Part shown: positions 38,101 to 45,905 of the stretch, piece by piece
Layout: every line of letters begins with the position of its first letter
Numbering within the stretch: the first letter of the stretch is position 1
Assembly (NCBI GenBank): GCA_022819605.1
Contig: JAJEGW010000007.1
Coordinates: 17,640-81,639 of the forward strand
Origin: Silicimonas sp.
GTDB taxonomy: Bacteria > Pseudomonadota > Alphaproteobacteria > Rhodobacterales > Rhodobacteraceae
Length of the DNA stretch: 64,000 nt
Direction of reading: 5' to 3'
Position numbers and translations under genes: made by a program
The notes under the pieces: generated by a model
Seen by the model: only the letters and a program-made list of their open reading frames with translations
Told to the model about the DNA's origin: nothing
Databases searched by the model: none

Positions 38101-38865
38101 TCACACTTTCGAAAAGTCGGGGCACCATTGAAGGATGCCCTCACGGTAGCTCTTCCTGTCATTGAACGACTTCGCCCAACGGATGATGTTCCGGTAACCT
38201 TCAAACGGATATCCGCATCCGGTCAGCACGAAGAACACCGGGATCCACGAGATGTCCGCGAGAGTGAACCGGTCTCCCATGATCCAGTCTTCCCCGTCCA
38301 GCGCCGCATCGAGCTTGCCGAAGCAGTCCGCAAGAATTTCCTTGGACCTGACCAGATCCTTCTCCTCGAACGCGGCGCTTCCGGCATGCTTGGAATGGAA
38401 GTCCTTCAGCTCTACGTTTTTCTGAAGGGAATCGTATTTTCTTTGCTCTTCCGCGGTCTTCTTGACCTTTTTCTGAATCATGGTCGCGTAGACGTAAGGC
38501 TTGATCGCGGGAACGTGCACTGACCCGGCAAGCCGCAGCCATTCGAGCACTTCCCCTTCATTCCCTGGTGCGCGCAGCGGCGGGTCGGGAAAGGTCCTGT
38601 CAAGATAGTCTATGATATCGTTGGACTCGATGTGAACGACACCGTCGTGGACCAATGTCGGCACCAACCCGTTCGGGTTGATGCCGAAATAGTTTTCGGA
38701 GATGTTTTCCTTCTTCCGCAGGTCGAGGTGATGGCTTGTCCAGTCAAGCCCCTTCTCAATCAGCGTCATGCGCACGCGCATCGAGCAATTGGAAATGTCA
38801 CCGTGGTACAGGTGCAGTCCCTTGTAGCTCTCGACGGACCTGTTGGTCGGCTGGACGACTGCCAT
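38101..38865 (-). CDS. Glutathione S-transferase family protein B
   Basis: 254 residues: thioredoxin-like domain with LYHGDISNCSMRVRMTLIEKG, NPNGLVPTLVHDG and IESNDIIDYLD, followed by a helical domain ending DWIMGDRFTLADISWIPVF. The Ser/Cys loop SNCS is a candidate catalytic site. It lies between the two dctP copies, and resembles beta-etherase-like bacterial GSTs in general organisation. The two GSTs of the operon are clearly different proteins, not a recent duplication. Confidence 0.82.
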   Translation of the reverse strand: MAVVQPTNRSVESYKGLHLYHGDISNCSMRVRMTLIEKGLDWTSHHLDLRKKENISENYFGINPNGLVPTLVHDGVVHIESNDIIDYLDRTFPDPPLRAPGNEGEVLEWLRLAGSVHVPAIKPYVYATMIQKKVKKTAEEQRKYDSLQKNVELKDFHSKHAGSAAFEEKDLVRSKEILADCFGKLDAALDGEDWIMGDRFTLADISWIPVFFVLTGCGYPFEGYRNIIRWAKSFNDRKSYREGILQWCPDFSKV

Positions 38866-38949
38866 CTACAGAATCTCCGCCGGTGTTGCCGCGAGGGACT
38901 TCATCTGGCCCCGAGGTATCACGCTTCTCTGCCCCACGTTCGATCAGGA

Positions 38950-39960
38950 CTATCGATTTATCGCGTTGTAGATTTCCTCGGCGTTGCTGATGCCGCGCTC
39001 GACATAATCCGCGAAGATCACCTTCAGCCCCTCGGCCACGGCAGCGTCCATGCGCACGCGTTCCTCGACCGTGACTTCGACGACTTTGAAATTCTTGTCC
39101 GAGGCCTCTTGCATCAACTTGAGTGACCGTGCGTCTGCGCCGTCAAAGCTCTCTGCCAGTTTCATGGATGCAGCTTCGCCTGCCAATTCATCGATTATGC
39201 CGCGATGCTCATCGCTCAGGCCATCGTAGCGTTCGCGATTCATGACCACGAAGATCACTGCGTGCTGGACCGGCACGTTTGTCGCGAAATGCGTCGCCAC
39301 GTCCCAGAAATTCCAGGGCGGCGTCATGTTGTTGTAGGTGGCATATGCTCCGTCAATCGTTCCCGTGGACAGTCCGGTATACATCTCCGTCACGGGCATC
39401 TGCACGGGAACGGCACCCATTGCCTCGATGATCGGAGTGGTCAGCGCGGCGTAAGGCACGATCTTTGCGCCCTTCAGTCCCTCCAGAGTGGATACGTCCC
39501 TGGTCGCCGCGATGCCGATCCCGGCCGCAGTCGTGATGCCGATGACCTTCACGTCCTCGTATTCGTCCGCAAGGTATTCGTCGAAGACAGCGAGAATTCG
39601 CCTGGTTGCATCGGCCGAGCTGTTTGCCTTTCCGGGCGGGATGGCCAGCATTGTCTTGGGAAACAGCGCCGGGGTATAGGCCGAGACACCGAACGTGATG
39701 TCCGCCACGCCTTCGACGGCGCGCTTGTACTGCTGGACCGGGCCTGCGCCGAGCTGGCCGGCCGGATAGAGCTTCATCGTCAACTCGCCGGCCGACCGTT
39801 TGACAAGCTCCTCGCCGAACCACTTGAACATGACCGTGTTGGTATGGTGCTGCGGCGGCACGAATGTCGCAACGCTCAGTTCCTCTGCATTCGCCGGCGG
39901 CGCGGCGAACCCAAGCGTGGACGCAAATGCCAATGCCAAGCCAAAACGCGTGATCTTCAT
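38950..39960 (-). CDS. dctP: TRAP solute-binding protein DctP, copy 2
   Basis: 336-residue DctP homologue, highly similar along its length to copy 1: both mature proteins begin EELSVATF-x-PPQHH and share YPAGQLGAGPVQQYK, EGVADI-x-FG and VPVQMPVTEMYTGLSTG. Signal peptide MKITRFGLALAFASTLGFA. Ribosome-binding site GGGGAAGGAAA. First gene of the operon, with a perfect TTGGGATCCCAA palindrome 37 bases upstream. The frame is open far upstream, but the signal peptide and ribosome-binding site decide the start. Confidence 0.92.
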   Translation of the reverse strand: MKITRFGLALAFASTLGFAAPPANAEELSVATFVPPQHHTNTVMFKWFGEELVKRSAGELTMKLYPAGQLGAGPVQQYKRAVEGVADITFGVSAYTPALFPKTMLAIPPGKANSSADATRRILAVFDEYLADEYEDVKVIGITTAAGIGIAATRDVSTLEGLKGAKIVPYAALTTPIIEAMGAVPVQMPVTEMYTGLSTGTIDGAYATYNNMTPPWNFWDVATHFATNVPVQHAVIFVVMNRERYDGLSDEHRGIIDELAGEAASMKLAESFDGADARSLKLMQEASDKNFKVVEVTVEERVRMDAAVAEGLKVIFADYVERGISNAEEIYNAINR

Positions 39961-39996
39961 GTTTCCTTCCCCTGTCGGCATAGTCGCTTTGAAGAA

Positions 39997-40008
39997 TTGG
40001 GATCCCAA
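39997..40008. promoter_or_regulatory. Operator candidate TTGGGATCCCAA before dctP copy 2
   Basis: Perfect 12-bp palindrome 37 bases upstream of the first gene of the TRAP/GST operon. Members of the same motif recur before the other units of this locus; the GntR/FCD protein encoded at 40516 is the probable binder. Confidence 0.7.
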
Positions 40009-40069
40009 GACATCGAGAAAATGCCGGGAATCCTGCCCTTGAGCCAGCCGTTCCGCAAGACTTGCATAA

Positions 40070-40081
40070 TTGGGATCCCGT
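40070..40081. promoter_or_regulatory. Operator candidate TTGGGATCCCGT
   Basis: Second copy of the motif (core GGGATCCC intact, right outer bases changed) 73 bp centre to centre from the first, about seven helical turns apart, which would allow co-operative binding or looping. Confidence 0.6.
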
Positions 40082-40486
40082 TTCAAGCTACGTTTGCTGC
40101 CAATTCGTTTGTCGACTTGCACGGCCGCACATGGAGGAACCTGTTCCCTATCCGCCTCGCCGCCAAGCTTCTCGGCGAGCCGGACGAACTGCGGCGGGGA
40201 ACGTTCATCCCGGGCCATGCGTTTCGGCTCACCTCGCATCCACCTGCCCCTTCCGCCGGCGCGACCCGTTTCGAGTCTTTTTGGCACGTGTCCAGAAATG
40301 CCGGCGACATTCGGGCTGGAAACGCCGACGCAAGGCCGGCCGCCTTCGGGCACCGGCACGCGTTCCTCCGTCCTTCCGTGCGGGCATGGCATCCTTCGTC
40401 ACGACCCTTCAGGTCCGGCGTTACCCCGGTTCCTCTCGCGAATGCCCTGGCTGACCGGGCATCGTCTCAGGACGTGCACCTTGACC

Positions 40487-40498
40487 TTGGGATCCCGA
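40487..40498. promoter_or_regulatory. Operator candidate TTGGGATCCCGA before gntR
   Basis: Third copy, 17 bases before the gntR start codon, in a position suited to autoregulation of the regulator gene. Confidence 0.6.
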
Positions 40499-40515
40499 TA
40501 AGTGTCAATGCTCCC

Positions 40516-41286
40516 ATGGAATCGATCGACACGGAACTCGCGGCCCGAATTCGGCAGGACATCATCCTGGGGTCATATTCAGAGGGAGAACGGCTGTCAG
40601 AGGCGCAGTTGTGCGAAACCCACGACGTGTCACGAACCCCGATCAGGCTGGCGTTGCGCCTGCTGGAGCGGGAAGGCGTCATACGCCGCGGCGAAGGCCG
40701 CGGATACATGGTTCAGAGCCCAACCGTGGAGGACATTCTTCAGGCGGTTGAAGTCCGCGGGCACCTGGAGAGCCTTGCGGCGCGCCTCATGGCGCAAGAG
40801 CCAGGTCGATTTGGTCAATTGCCGACGATGCAGAAGGCGATGGAAAAGCTCGACGCGTCGATCAGCGAGCTATCCCGGCTTGGCCAGCTCAACGACTATG
40901 TCACGCGGCAGGCGCAGGCCGCAAACAAGGAATTCCATACGGCGATTCTGGCATCATGCGGGAACGACTATGTCAGCTACGCTTGCAAGCAGATCAGTCA
41001 CTTGCCCATGCTTGCCGTCGGGTCCATGGTCTTCGACCGATCCGTGGACGAGACGCCCGATCAGTTTGAGCGCGGCATTTTCCGCCTGCGCCTCGGCAAT
41101 GCGCAGCACCAGGTCATCTGCGAGGCGATCGAGAGCGGCGATCCGGTCCGCGCCGAAGGCATGATGCGGGAACACTCTCACACGATGATCGAGTACATCC
41201 AGACGTTCGAAAAGCGTGGCAAGAGCCTGACCGTCGCGGATCTTGTTGCATTTTCCGCAGCTGATCCGCTGGTGCCGGCCGCCTGA
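40516..41286 (+). CDS. GntR-family regulator, FCD subfamily, of the TRAP/sulfatase locus
   Basis: 256 residues. The N-terminal winged HTH includes LSEAQLCETHDVSRTPIRLALRLLEREGVI (about residues 27-56) and GRGYMVQSPT; the C-terminal FCD ligand domain has NKEFHTAILASCGNDY, AQHQVICEAIESGD and REHSHTM, whose His residues could bind a metal. ATG at 40516 is chosen; the frame is open for over a kilobase upstream but that includes the operators. It lies between the divergent TRAP operon and the sulfatase gene, all carrying GGGATCCC boxes. Confidence 0.9.
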   Translation: MESIDTELAARIRQDIILGSYSEGERLSEAQLCETHDVSRTPIRLALRLLEREGVIRRGEGRGYMVQSPTVEDILQAVEVRGHLESLAARLMAQEPGRFGQLPTMQKAMEKLDASISELSRLGQLNDYVTRQAQAANKEFHTAILASCGNDYVSYACKQISHLPMLAVGSMVFDRSVDETPDQFERGIFRLRLGNAQHQVICEAIESGDPVRAEGMMREHSHTMIEYIQTFEKRGKSLTVADLVAFSAADPLVPAA

Positions 41287-41290
41287 TCGT

Positions 41291-42928
41291 TCAGTCTCCG
41301 GTCACCGGTCTTCGCCTAGGCAGTATCTTGGGATCCTTGTCCTTGGCGTCATCTTCATTCCAGTAGCCGATCAGGACGCCGAGCTGCTCTTCCATGCCGG
41401 TCATTCTGACATTGTGCTCTTCCGACCAGGTCTCGCGCTGCCTGTATTGCAGCGCCCAGTCCGCGAGGTGACCGGCCATCATCTGGCGAATGCCGTCATG
41501 TTCGCTGCTGCGGCCAAGATCGACCAGTTCGTCGGGATCGTTTTCCAGGTCGAACAGCACGGGCGGGTACCCGGGAGCATGCACGTATTTCCACCTTTCG
41601 GTTGCAACCATGTATGTTCGGCAGTCCAGAGGCATCCTTCCCGTCTCGGGCCGGAACACCTGGCAGGAATAGTCGTATTCGCTGACGGCATAGCTGCGCC
41701 ATTCGACGTCTTCGCCCCGAATCTTCGGCATGAGCGAACGGCCATCCAGAATGTTCCTGGCCACTTCGCCGCCCTGGTGCTCGATGAACGTCGGCAGAAG
41801 GTCGATTGCCTCGACCAGTGATGCATCAACCGTGCCGCGCGTAGCATCCGCTTCCTTGCTTGGATCCGCGATGATCAACGGAATCCTGACGGAGGGGTCG
41901 TGGAAATAGTCCTTGTCACCCATCCAGTGGTCGCCCAGATAGTCGCCGTGGTCGGAGGTGAAGACAATCATGGTGTCGTCTAGCAATCCGCGCTTCTCCA
42001 TGAAATCGAACAGGATTCCGAGCTGGTCATCGATTTGCGATATCAGCCCCATGTAGACCGGGATGACCGTCTCGCGCGCAACGTCCCTGCCAAAGGTCTT
42101 CCCGGCGACACGTGTCATGAAGAGTCTCATGAGGGGATTGGAGTCCACCAGCTCGTCTTCAGTCCTTGTCGCGGGAACGACGTCGTCAGCCGAGTACATG
42201 TCGTTGTACGGCGCAGGCGCGACATAGGGCCAATGGGGCTTGATGTAGGACAGATGAAGCAGCCATGGGGCCTTGCCGTCGTCCTCCGCCAGGAATTCCA
42301 TTGCCCGCCTGGTCATGTAGGGCGTCTCCGAGTCCTCCTCGGCGACCCTCGCAGGCAAGTCCACGCGGTCGTTGAAGAAACCGGAGCGTACCCCCTCCCC
42401 CGTTTCGACGGAGTTCGCCGCCCAATGCCACGGGTTGTCGTCTTCCGTGTATCCCCTCGATTTCAGGTACTGGTTGTAGGCGACGTCCGGGCGGACCATC
42501 GAATCCGGATGCACGCCGTCGTCGCGTTCATGCACCTCGAATCCGGCCTGCGCATGGTGGACGCCTATGGCGCTGCCGGCGTCCATGCCAAGTCGTTCCA
42601 TGCCTTCCCGGTCGGCAATCATGTGCGTCTTGCCTACGAGTACGGTACGCATGCCCAGCGGGTTCAAGTGGTGGCCGATGTTCCGCTCGCCGATGCGAAG
42701 CGGCGCAAAATTGGATGCGGACCCATGCGACGACACGTAGCGGCCGGTATAGAAGCTCATGCGTGACGGGCCGCAGATCGGCGACTGGCAATAGGTGTTG
42801 GAGAACGTGACACCTTGCGCAGCCAGTGCGTCGATGTTCGGGGTCTTGATGGTCGGGTGGCCTGTGCATCCAAGATAATCGAACCGAAGCTGATCGCACA
42901 TGATGAAAAGTATGTTCTTGTGCGCCAT
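41291..42928 (-). CDS. Sulfatase-family hydrolase (sulfatase or phosphonate monoester hydrolase)
   Basis: Type I alkaline-phosphatase-superfamily enzyme of 545 residues. The nucleophile motif C52-G-P-S-R56 matches C-x-P-S-R, in which Cys is converted to formylglycine by a maturation enzyme. Metal-site residues appear in IMCDQLR (D12) and FTSDHGDYLGDH (D326, H327); GKTHM near 100 supplies Lys/His. Overall pattern (VDQ start, HLSYIKPHWPYVAPAPYNDMY) recalls the phosphonate monoester hydrolase/phosphodiesterase group as well as sulfatases, so the hydrolysed ester is unresolved. No signal peptide, so it acts in the cytoplasm, after uptake. Confidence 0.85.
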   Translation of the reverse strand: MAHKNILFIMCDQLRFDYLGCTGHPTIKTPNIDALAAQGVTFSNTYCQSPICGPSRMSFYTGRYVSSHGSASNFAPLRIGERNIGHHLNPLGMRTVLVGKTHMIADREGMERLGMDAGSAIGVHHAQAGFEVHERDDGVHPDSMVRPDVAYNQYLKSRGYTEDDNPWHWAANSVETGEGVRSGFFNDRVDLPARVAEEDSETPYMTRRAMEFLAEDDGKAPWLLHLSYIKPHWPYVAPAPYNDMYSADDVVPATRTEDELVDSNPLMRLFMTRVAGKTFGRDVARETVIPVYMGLISQIDDQLGILFDFMEKRGLLDDTMIVFTSDHGDYLGDHWMGDKDYFHDPSVRIPLIIADPSKEADATRGTVDASLVEAIDLLPTFIEHQGGEVARNILDGRSLMPKIRGEDVEWRSYAVSEYDYSCQVFRPETGRMPLDCRTYMVATERWKYVHAPGYPPVLFDLENDPDELVDLGRSSEHDGIRQMMAGHLADWALQYRQRETWSEEHNVRMTGMEEQLGVLIGYWNEDDAKDKDPKILPRRRPVTGD

Positions 42929-42967
42929 GTCAGTGTCACCCTCTTAATTCTGCGCCGTATCGCACTC

Positions 42968-42979
42968 TTGGGATCCTAA
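42968..42979. promoter_or_regulatory. Operator candidate TTGGGATCCTAA before the sulfatase gene
   Basis: One-base variant of the palindrome, 40 bases upstream of the minus-strand sulfatase gene, the same distance as the perfect copy has from the TRAP operon. Confidence 0.55.
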
Positions 42980-43028
42980 ATCAATGCGTGATCGGGACGT
43001 GAACAGGCATTGGTTGCTCTCCTTGCAT

Positions 43029-43040
43029 TCGGGATCCCAA
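43029..43040. promoter_or_regulatory. Operator candidate TCGGGATCCCAA before the alkyl-sulfatase-like gene
   Basis: Fifth intergenic copy, 52 bases before the ATG at 43092 and 61 bp from the sulfatase-side copy. Followed directly by ACCGGTACCCGGT, another symmetric stretch. Confidence 0.55.
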
Positions 43041-43091
43041 ACCGGTACCCGGTTTCAAACGATTGATGCGGCGACATGTGGAGAAACGCAG

Positions 43092-44363
43092 ATGCACCCC
43101 GAACTGCAGGCCCACCCCGAGTACTTCTCGAAAGACGTGGTCCGGATTGCGGACAACGTCTATCAGGCATTCGGATTCGCGGCGTCGAACGTGTACATGA
43201 TCGTCGGGGACGACGGCGTTGTCATCATTGACACGACCGAAACGACAACTGCCGCCGAGAACGTTCTGGCAGAGTTTCGCAAGATCACCGACCTGCCGAT
43301 CAAGACGATCATTCTGACACACTCTCACCGCGACCATATCTCTGGCGCAAGCGTCTTCGCCTCTGGCGGAAGCCCGGAAATTCTTGCGAGCGACAGGTCG
43401 TCCGGAGACGCGCTTCTCGAAAAGACCATCCACCCCCGCGCCGTCAAGGCCCTGCAAGTGCGCACCAAGCGCCAGTTCGGCATCGGACTGTCGTACCCGG
43501 ACGAAATCATCGGAATCGGCGTCGGGCCGGGCGACCGGCCGCTAAAGGGCATGGGCGCCGGCATCCTGCCCCCGACACGTCGCATTGGCGGAGAGGGCGA
43601 GAAGGTGACAACCTGCGGCATCGAGCTTGAACTGGCGATGGCGCCCGGAGAGACCCCCGACCACATGGTCGTCTGGTATGCCGACAGGAAAGTGCTGTTC
43701 TGCGGCGACAACTTCTATCGCGCGTTTCCCAACCTCTACGCCATTCGCGGGACCGAGTATCGGGACTTTGACGCTTGGGCGGACACGCTGGACCAGCTGA
43801 TGGCGTTTGGACCCGAGGTGCTTGCGCCCGGCCACACCAAGGCGGTGACGGGTGCGGACGCCATCAGGGAAGTCCTGACGGACTATCGGGACGCGATCCG
43901 CCACATCACCAAGGAAACCCGCGACGGCATGGATGCGGGCAAGACGATCGATGAGCTGGCCCATAGCGTGAAACTGCCGCCCGAACTTGCCGAGAAGCCC
44001 CACCTGCGCGAGTACTACGGGAGGGTCGACTTCGCCGTTCGCGCCTATTTCGTGGGGACCATCGGATGGTTCGACGGCAATCCCACGTCGCTCAGCCCCC
44101 TCTCTCCGGCGGACGAGGCGCACCGCTTCATCGAACTCGCAGGCGGGCCGGAAGCCGTCATGGAGGCCGTCGAAGTGGCCCGGAAGGCGGAAGACTATCA
44201 GTGGGCCCTGCAGCTGATTGACCGGCTCATCCATGCCGGCCTGGGCGGGGAAAGCGCCAAGGCGATCAAGGCTCTGCTTCTGAGGTTGCACGCCCGCGAA
44301 CAGATCAACTGTCCGACGCGGCACTACTACATACAGTCGGCGAAAGAGCTCGAGCAGGGTTAG
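43092..44363 (+). CDS. Alkyl-sulfatase-like metallo-beta-lactamase hydrolase, short form
   Basis: 423 residues related to SdsA1-type alkylsulfatases. The metal-binding motif is T-H77-S-H79-R-D81-H82, followed by ETPDHMVVWYADRKVLFCGDNFY; the dimerisation domain is marked by REYYGRVDFAVRAYFVGTIGWFDGNPTSLSPL. Family members usually exceed 600 residues and end with an SCP2-like domain that helps bind the alkyl chain; here the protein stops soon after the dimerisation domain, and there is no signal peptide. The ATG at 43092 follows GGAG; an upstream in-frame ATG would put the operator inside the coding region. Likely hydrolyses a sulfate ester in the cytoplasm. Confidence 0.85.
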   Translation: MHPELQAHPEYFSKDVVRIADNVYQAFGFAASNVYMIVGDDGVVIIDTTETTTAAENVLAEFRKITDLPIKTIILTHSHRDHISGASVFASGGSPEILASDRSSGDALLEKTIHPRAVKALQVRTKRQFGIGLSYPDEIIGIGVGPGDRPLKGMGAGILPPTRRIGGEGEKVTTCGIELELAMAPGETPDHMVVWYADRKVLFCGDNFYRAFPNLYAIRGTEYRDFDAWADTLDQLMAFGPEVLAPGHTKAVTGADAIREVLTDYRDAIRHITKETRDGMDAGKTIDELAHSVKLPPELAEKPHLREYYGRVDFAVRAYFVGTIGWFDGNPTSLSPLSPADEAHRFIELAGGPEAVMEAVEVARKAEDYQWALQLIDRLIHAGLGGESAKAIKALLLRLHAREQINCPTRHYYIQSAKELEQG

Positions 44364-44728
44364 GCCTGCGCGGTCGGCAACGGCACCCGGTCGGCAACGG
44401 CAGTTTCCCTCTCGGCAAGCCGTTCGATCAACCGGCTCCTGGTCTCGGCGTGTGCTGCGCTGTCCCAGAGGTTAGTCATTTCACCGCGATCGTCCACGAG
44501 ATCAAACAGCTCGTTCCGGCACTTGCCGAGATAGATCGACAGCCGCCACCGATCATGGATGATCGTGTGAACGCGTGGACGAGTGCCGTAGGCCTCTTGC
44601 GTCCGCCGCGTTTCGTACTGGATGTGTGCCGCCTCGCGCCCCTGACCGCCGGCCGCCTGCAGAACGACGCCCTGCATGGCTGGCCGCCGCCTTCGCAGAC
44701 TCAAAACCTCATCGAGCATCTGGTTCAC
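44360..44728 (-). pseudogene. C-terminal remnant of a second sulfatase
   Basis: An open frame of 122 residues resembles only the last part of a formylglycine sulfatase: YETRRTQEAYGTRPRVHTII, HDRWRLSIYLGK and ELFDLVDDRGEMTNLWDSAAHAE. The whole N-terminal catalytic part, with the C-x-P-S-R motif, is gone; upstream sequence is the intact DUF6505 gene. A GTG overlapping that gene's stop could still start translation, but the product could not be catalytic. Best read as the scar of a deletion at the edge of the sulfatase locus. Confidence 0.75.
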
Positions 44729-45204
44729 TCGTCCAGCGATCCGTGAATGGCAAACTGGCCCAGGTCCGCGTCCTGGGCTTCGATGACGCGGAATGACTCG
44801 CGAACCCCTACGTCGGTCAATTCGCGAGAGACCGTGAGAAGCGTATTCGCCGCATGCTCATCGCACATCTCAGCCATGTGACCCAGTTCCTCGCTGGCGA
44901 CAGGAAGTGCAGCGACAAGGTCCGGCGCTCCGTAATATGTCACAAAGTGCTCTGCCAGCATGTCGGTCAGGCGCTCGAGTTCCACCGGTTCGATCTGGGT
45001 AACCGCAACGAAGGTCACGCGCCCGGTCGTTTCCAGCCCGAACCAGCCGTTTGAAAAGGACTGCCGGGCCTTGCCCGCCAGATCGGCCTCGGTCCAGTTC
45101 GAAAACTCGAACCCGCCCGAAATGCACCATTCTCCGGTCCGGGCCGGAACCGGGTAAACCCGGGTGTCGCTTTCGTCGAAATGGATCGCGCGGGCAAGTT
45201 TCAT
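44725..45204 (-). CDS. DUF6505 family protein
   Basis: 159 residues, starting MKLARAIHFDESDTRVYPVPARTGEWCISGGFEFSN. Uncharacterised family that I recall from alphaproteobacteria beside the lipoate-ligase-like and ApbC genes, as here. No signal peptide or membrane segment. Its ATG overlaps the stop of the upstream lipoate-ligase-like gene by 4 bases, so the two are coupled. The link to formate dehydrogenase maturation is suggested only by location. Confidence 0.75.
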   Translation of the reverse strand: MKLARAIHFDESDTRVYPVPARTGEWCISGGFEFSNWTEADLAGKARQSFSNGWFGLETTGRVTFVAVTQIEPVELERLTDMLAEHFVTYYGAPDLVAALPVASEELGHMAEMCDEHAANTLLTVSRELTDVGVRESFRVIEAQDADLGQFAIHGSLDE

Positions 45205-45905
45205 TGCGATTCCAGAAGAGCGGTGAGCGGGAACAGGCGCGTGTCGTTTCCGTCGCGCAGAAGCATCCCGAAATCCTCGTCAATGCCAAGGAAGGTGCCG
45301 CTCGCCCCGCCAAACTGGATTTCGTTGCCCAGCCCGTGCGCGATGCCCCGCCATTCGGCGTGCAGGGGTCTCGGACCTTCATCCTCCCAGCGCGCAATCC
45401 AGTTGAGCGTATGGCGCGCCCAGCTTTCGACCAGGGTCACCGGGTCGACATCAACGCAGCCTTCCTCGTAGAGCACTGTTTCCTCCGCGTCTTCGCCCGG
45501 CGTCTGCGTGGCGCTGAACAGCGGCATCTCGAACCCGACGACCAGCCAGTCCGGCTGCGCACCCTCGTCGTCGGTACTGGCAGCCACGCGGAATCGGCCG
45601 CAGCGCGCCCCATTGACTCGGATTTCGCCAGACCAGCCGAGGTGAACCGCAACCTCTGGCGGCGCGAGCGCGCCCAGGGAATTCTGCAGCCCCAAGCCGC
45701 AAAGCGGCAGCATCGCCATGGCCTTTGCCAGCGGCACTTCCGGCGCGAACACCAGGGCCGAGCCGAGCCGGTCCACGGAAACGTTGTATGCGACGAGCCC
45801 GGCGTCGCAGCCCAGGCTCGCCTTGGCGCAGGCAGTGACGAAGGGGTCGATTGAACCGCTGACAGCCAGGCCGGACATCAATGGAGGCAGAACGGCTTCC
45901 GTCAT
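45201..45905 (-). CDS. Biotin/lipoate-protein ligase family protein
   Basis: 234 residues with features of the BPL/LplA fold: VFAPEVPLAKAMAMLPLCGLGLQNSLGALAPPEVAVHLGWSGEIRVNGARCGRFRVA spans the region where the ligase core lies, and the C-terminal AEWRGIAHGLGNEIQFGGASGTFLGIDEDFGMLL looks like the small capping domain. The classical glycine-rich biotin-AMP loop is degenerate, so enzymatic ligase activity is doubtful. ATG overlaps the apbC stop by 4 bases. Confidence 0.7.
   Translation of the reverse strand: MTEAVLPPLMSGLAVSGSIDPFVTACAKASLGCDAGLVAYNVSVDRLGSALVFAPEVPLAKAMAMLPLCGLGLQNSLGALAPPEVAVHLGWSGEIRVNGARCGRFRVAASTDDEGAQPDWLVVGFEMPLFSATQTPGEDAEETVLYEEGCVDVDPVTLVESWARHTLNWIARWEDEGPRPLHAEWRGIAHGLGNEIQFGGASGTFLGIDEDFGMLLRDGNDTRLFPLTALLESQ

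Larger units (their letters stand above)
39961..40515. other. Divergent control region between the TRAP operon and gntR
   Basis: 555 bases with no supported gene, carrying three GGGATCCC palindromes (39997-40008, 40070-40081, 40487-40498). It must hold promoters in both directions. Confidence 0.6.

Noticed and set aside
39205..40515. Upstream extension of the gntR frame at 40516
   Set aside because: It runs antisense to dctP copy 2 and over the operator sites; the HTH domain begins properly at 40516.
41328..41339. TTGGGATCCTTG inside the sulfatase gene
   Set aside because: It encodes conserved-frame residues near the end of the protein (KDPK) and has only half the symmetry; probably chance.
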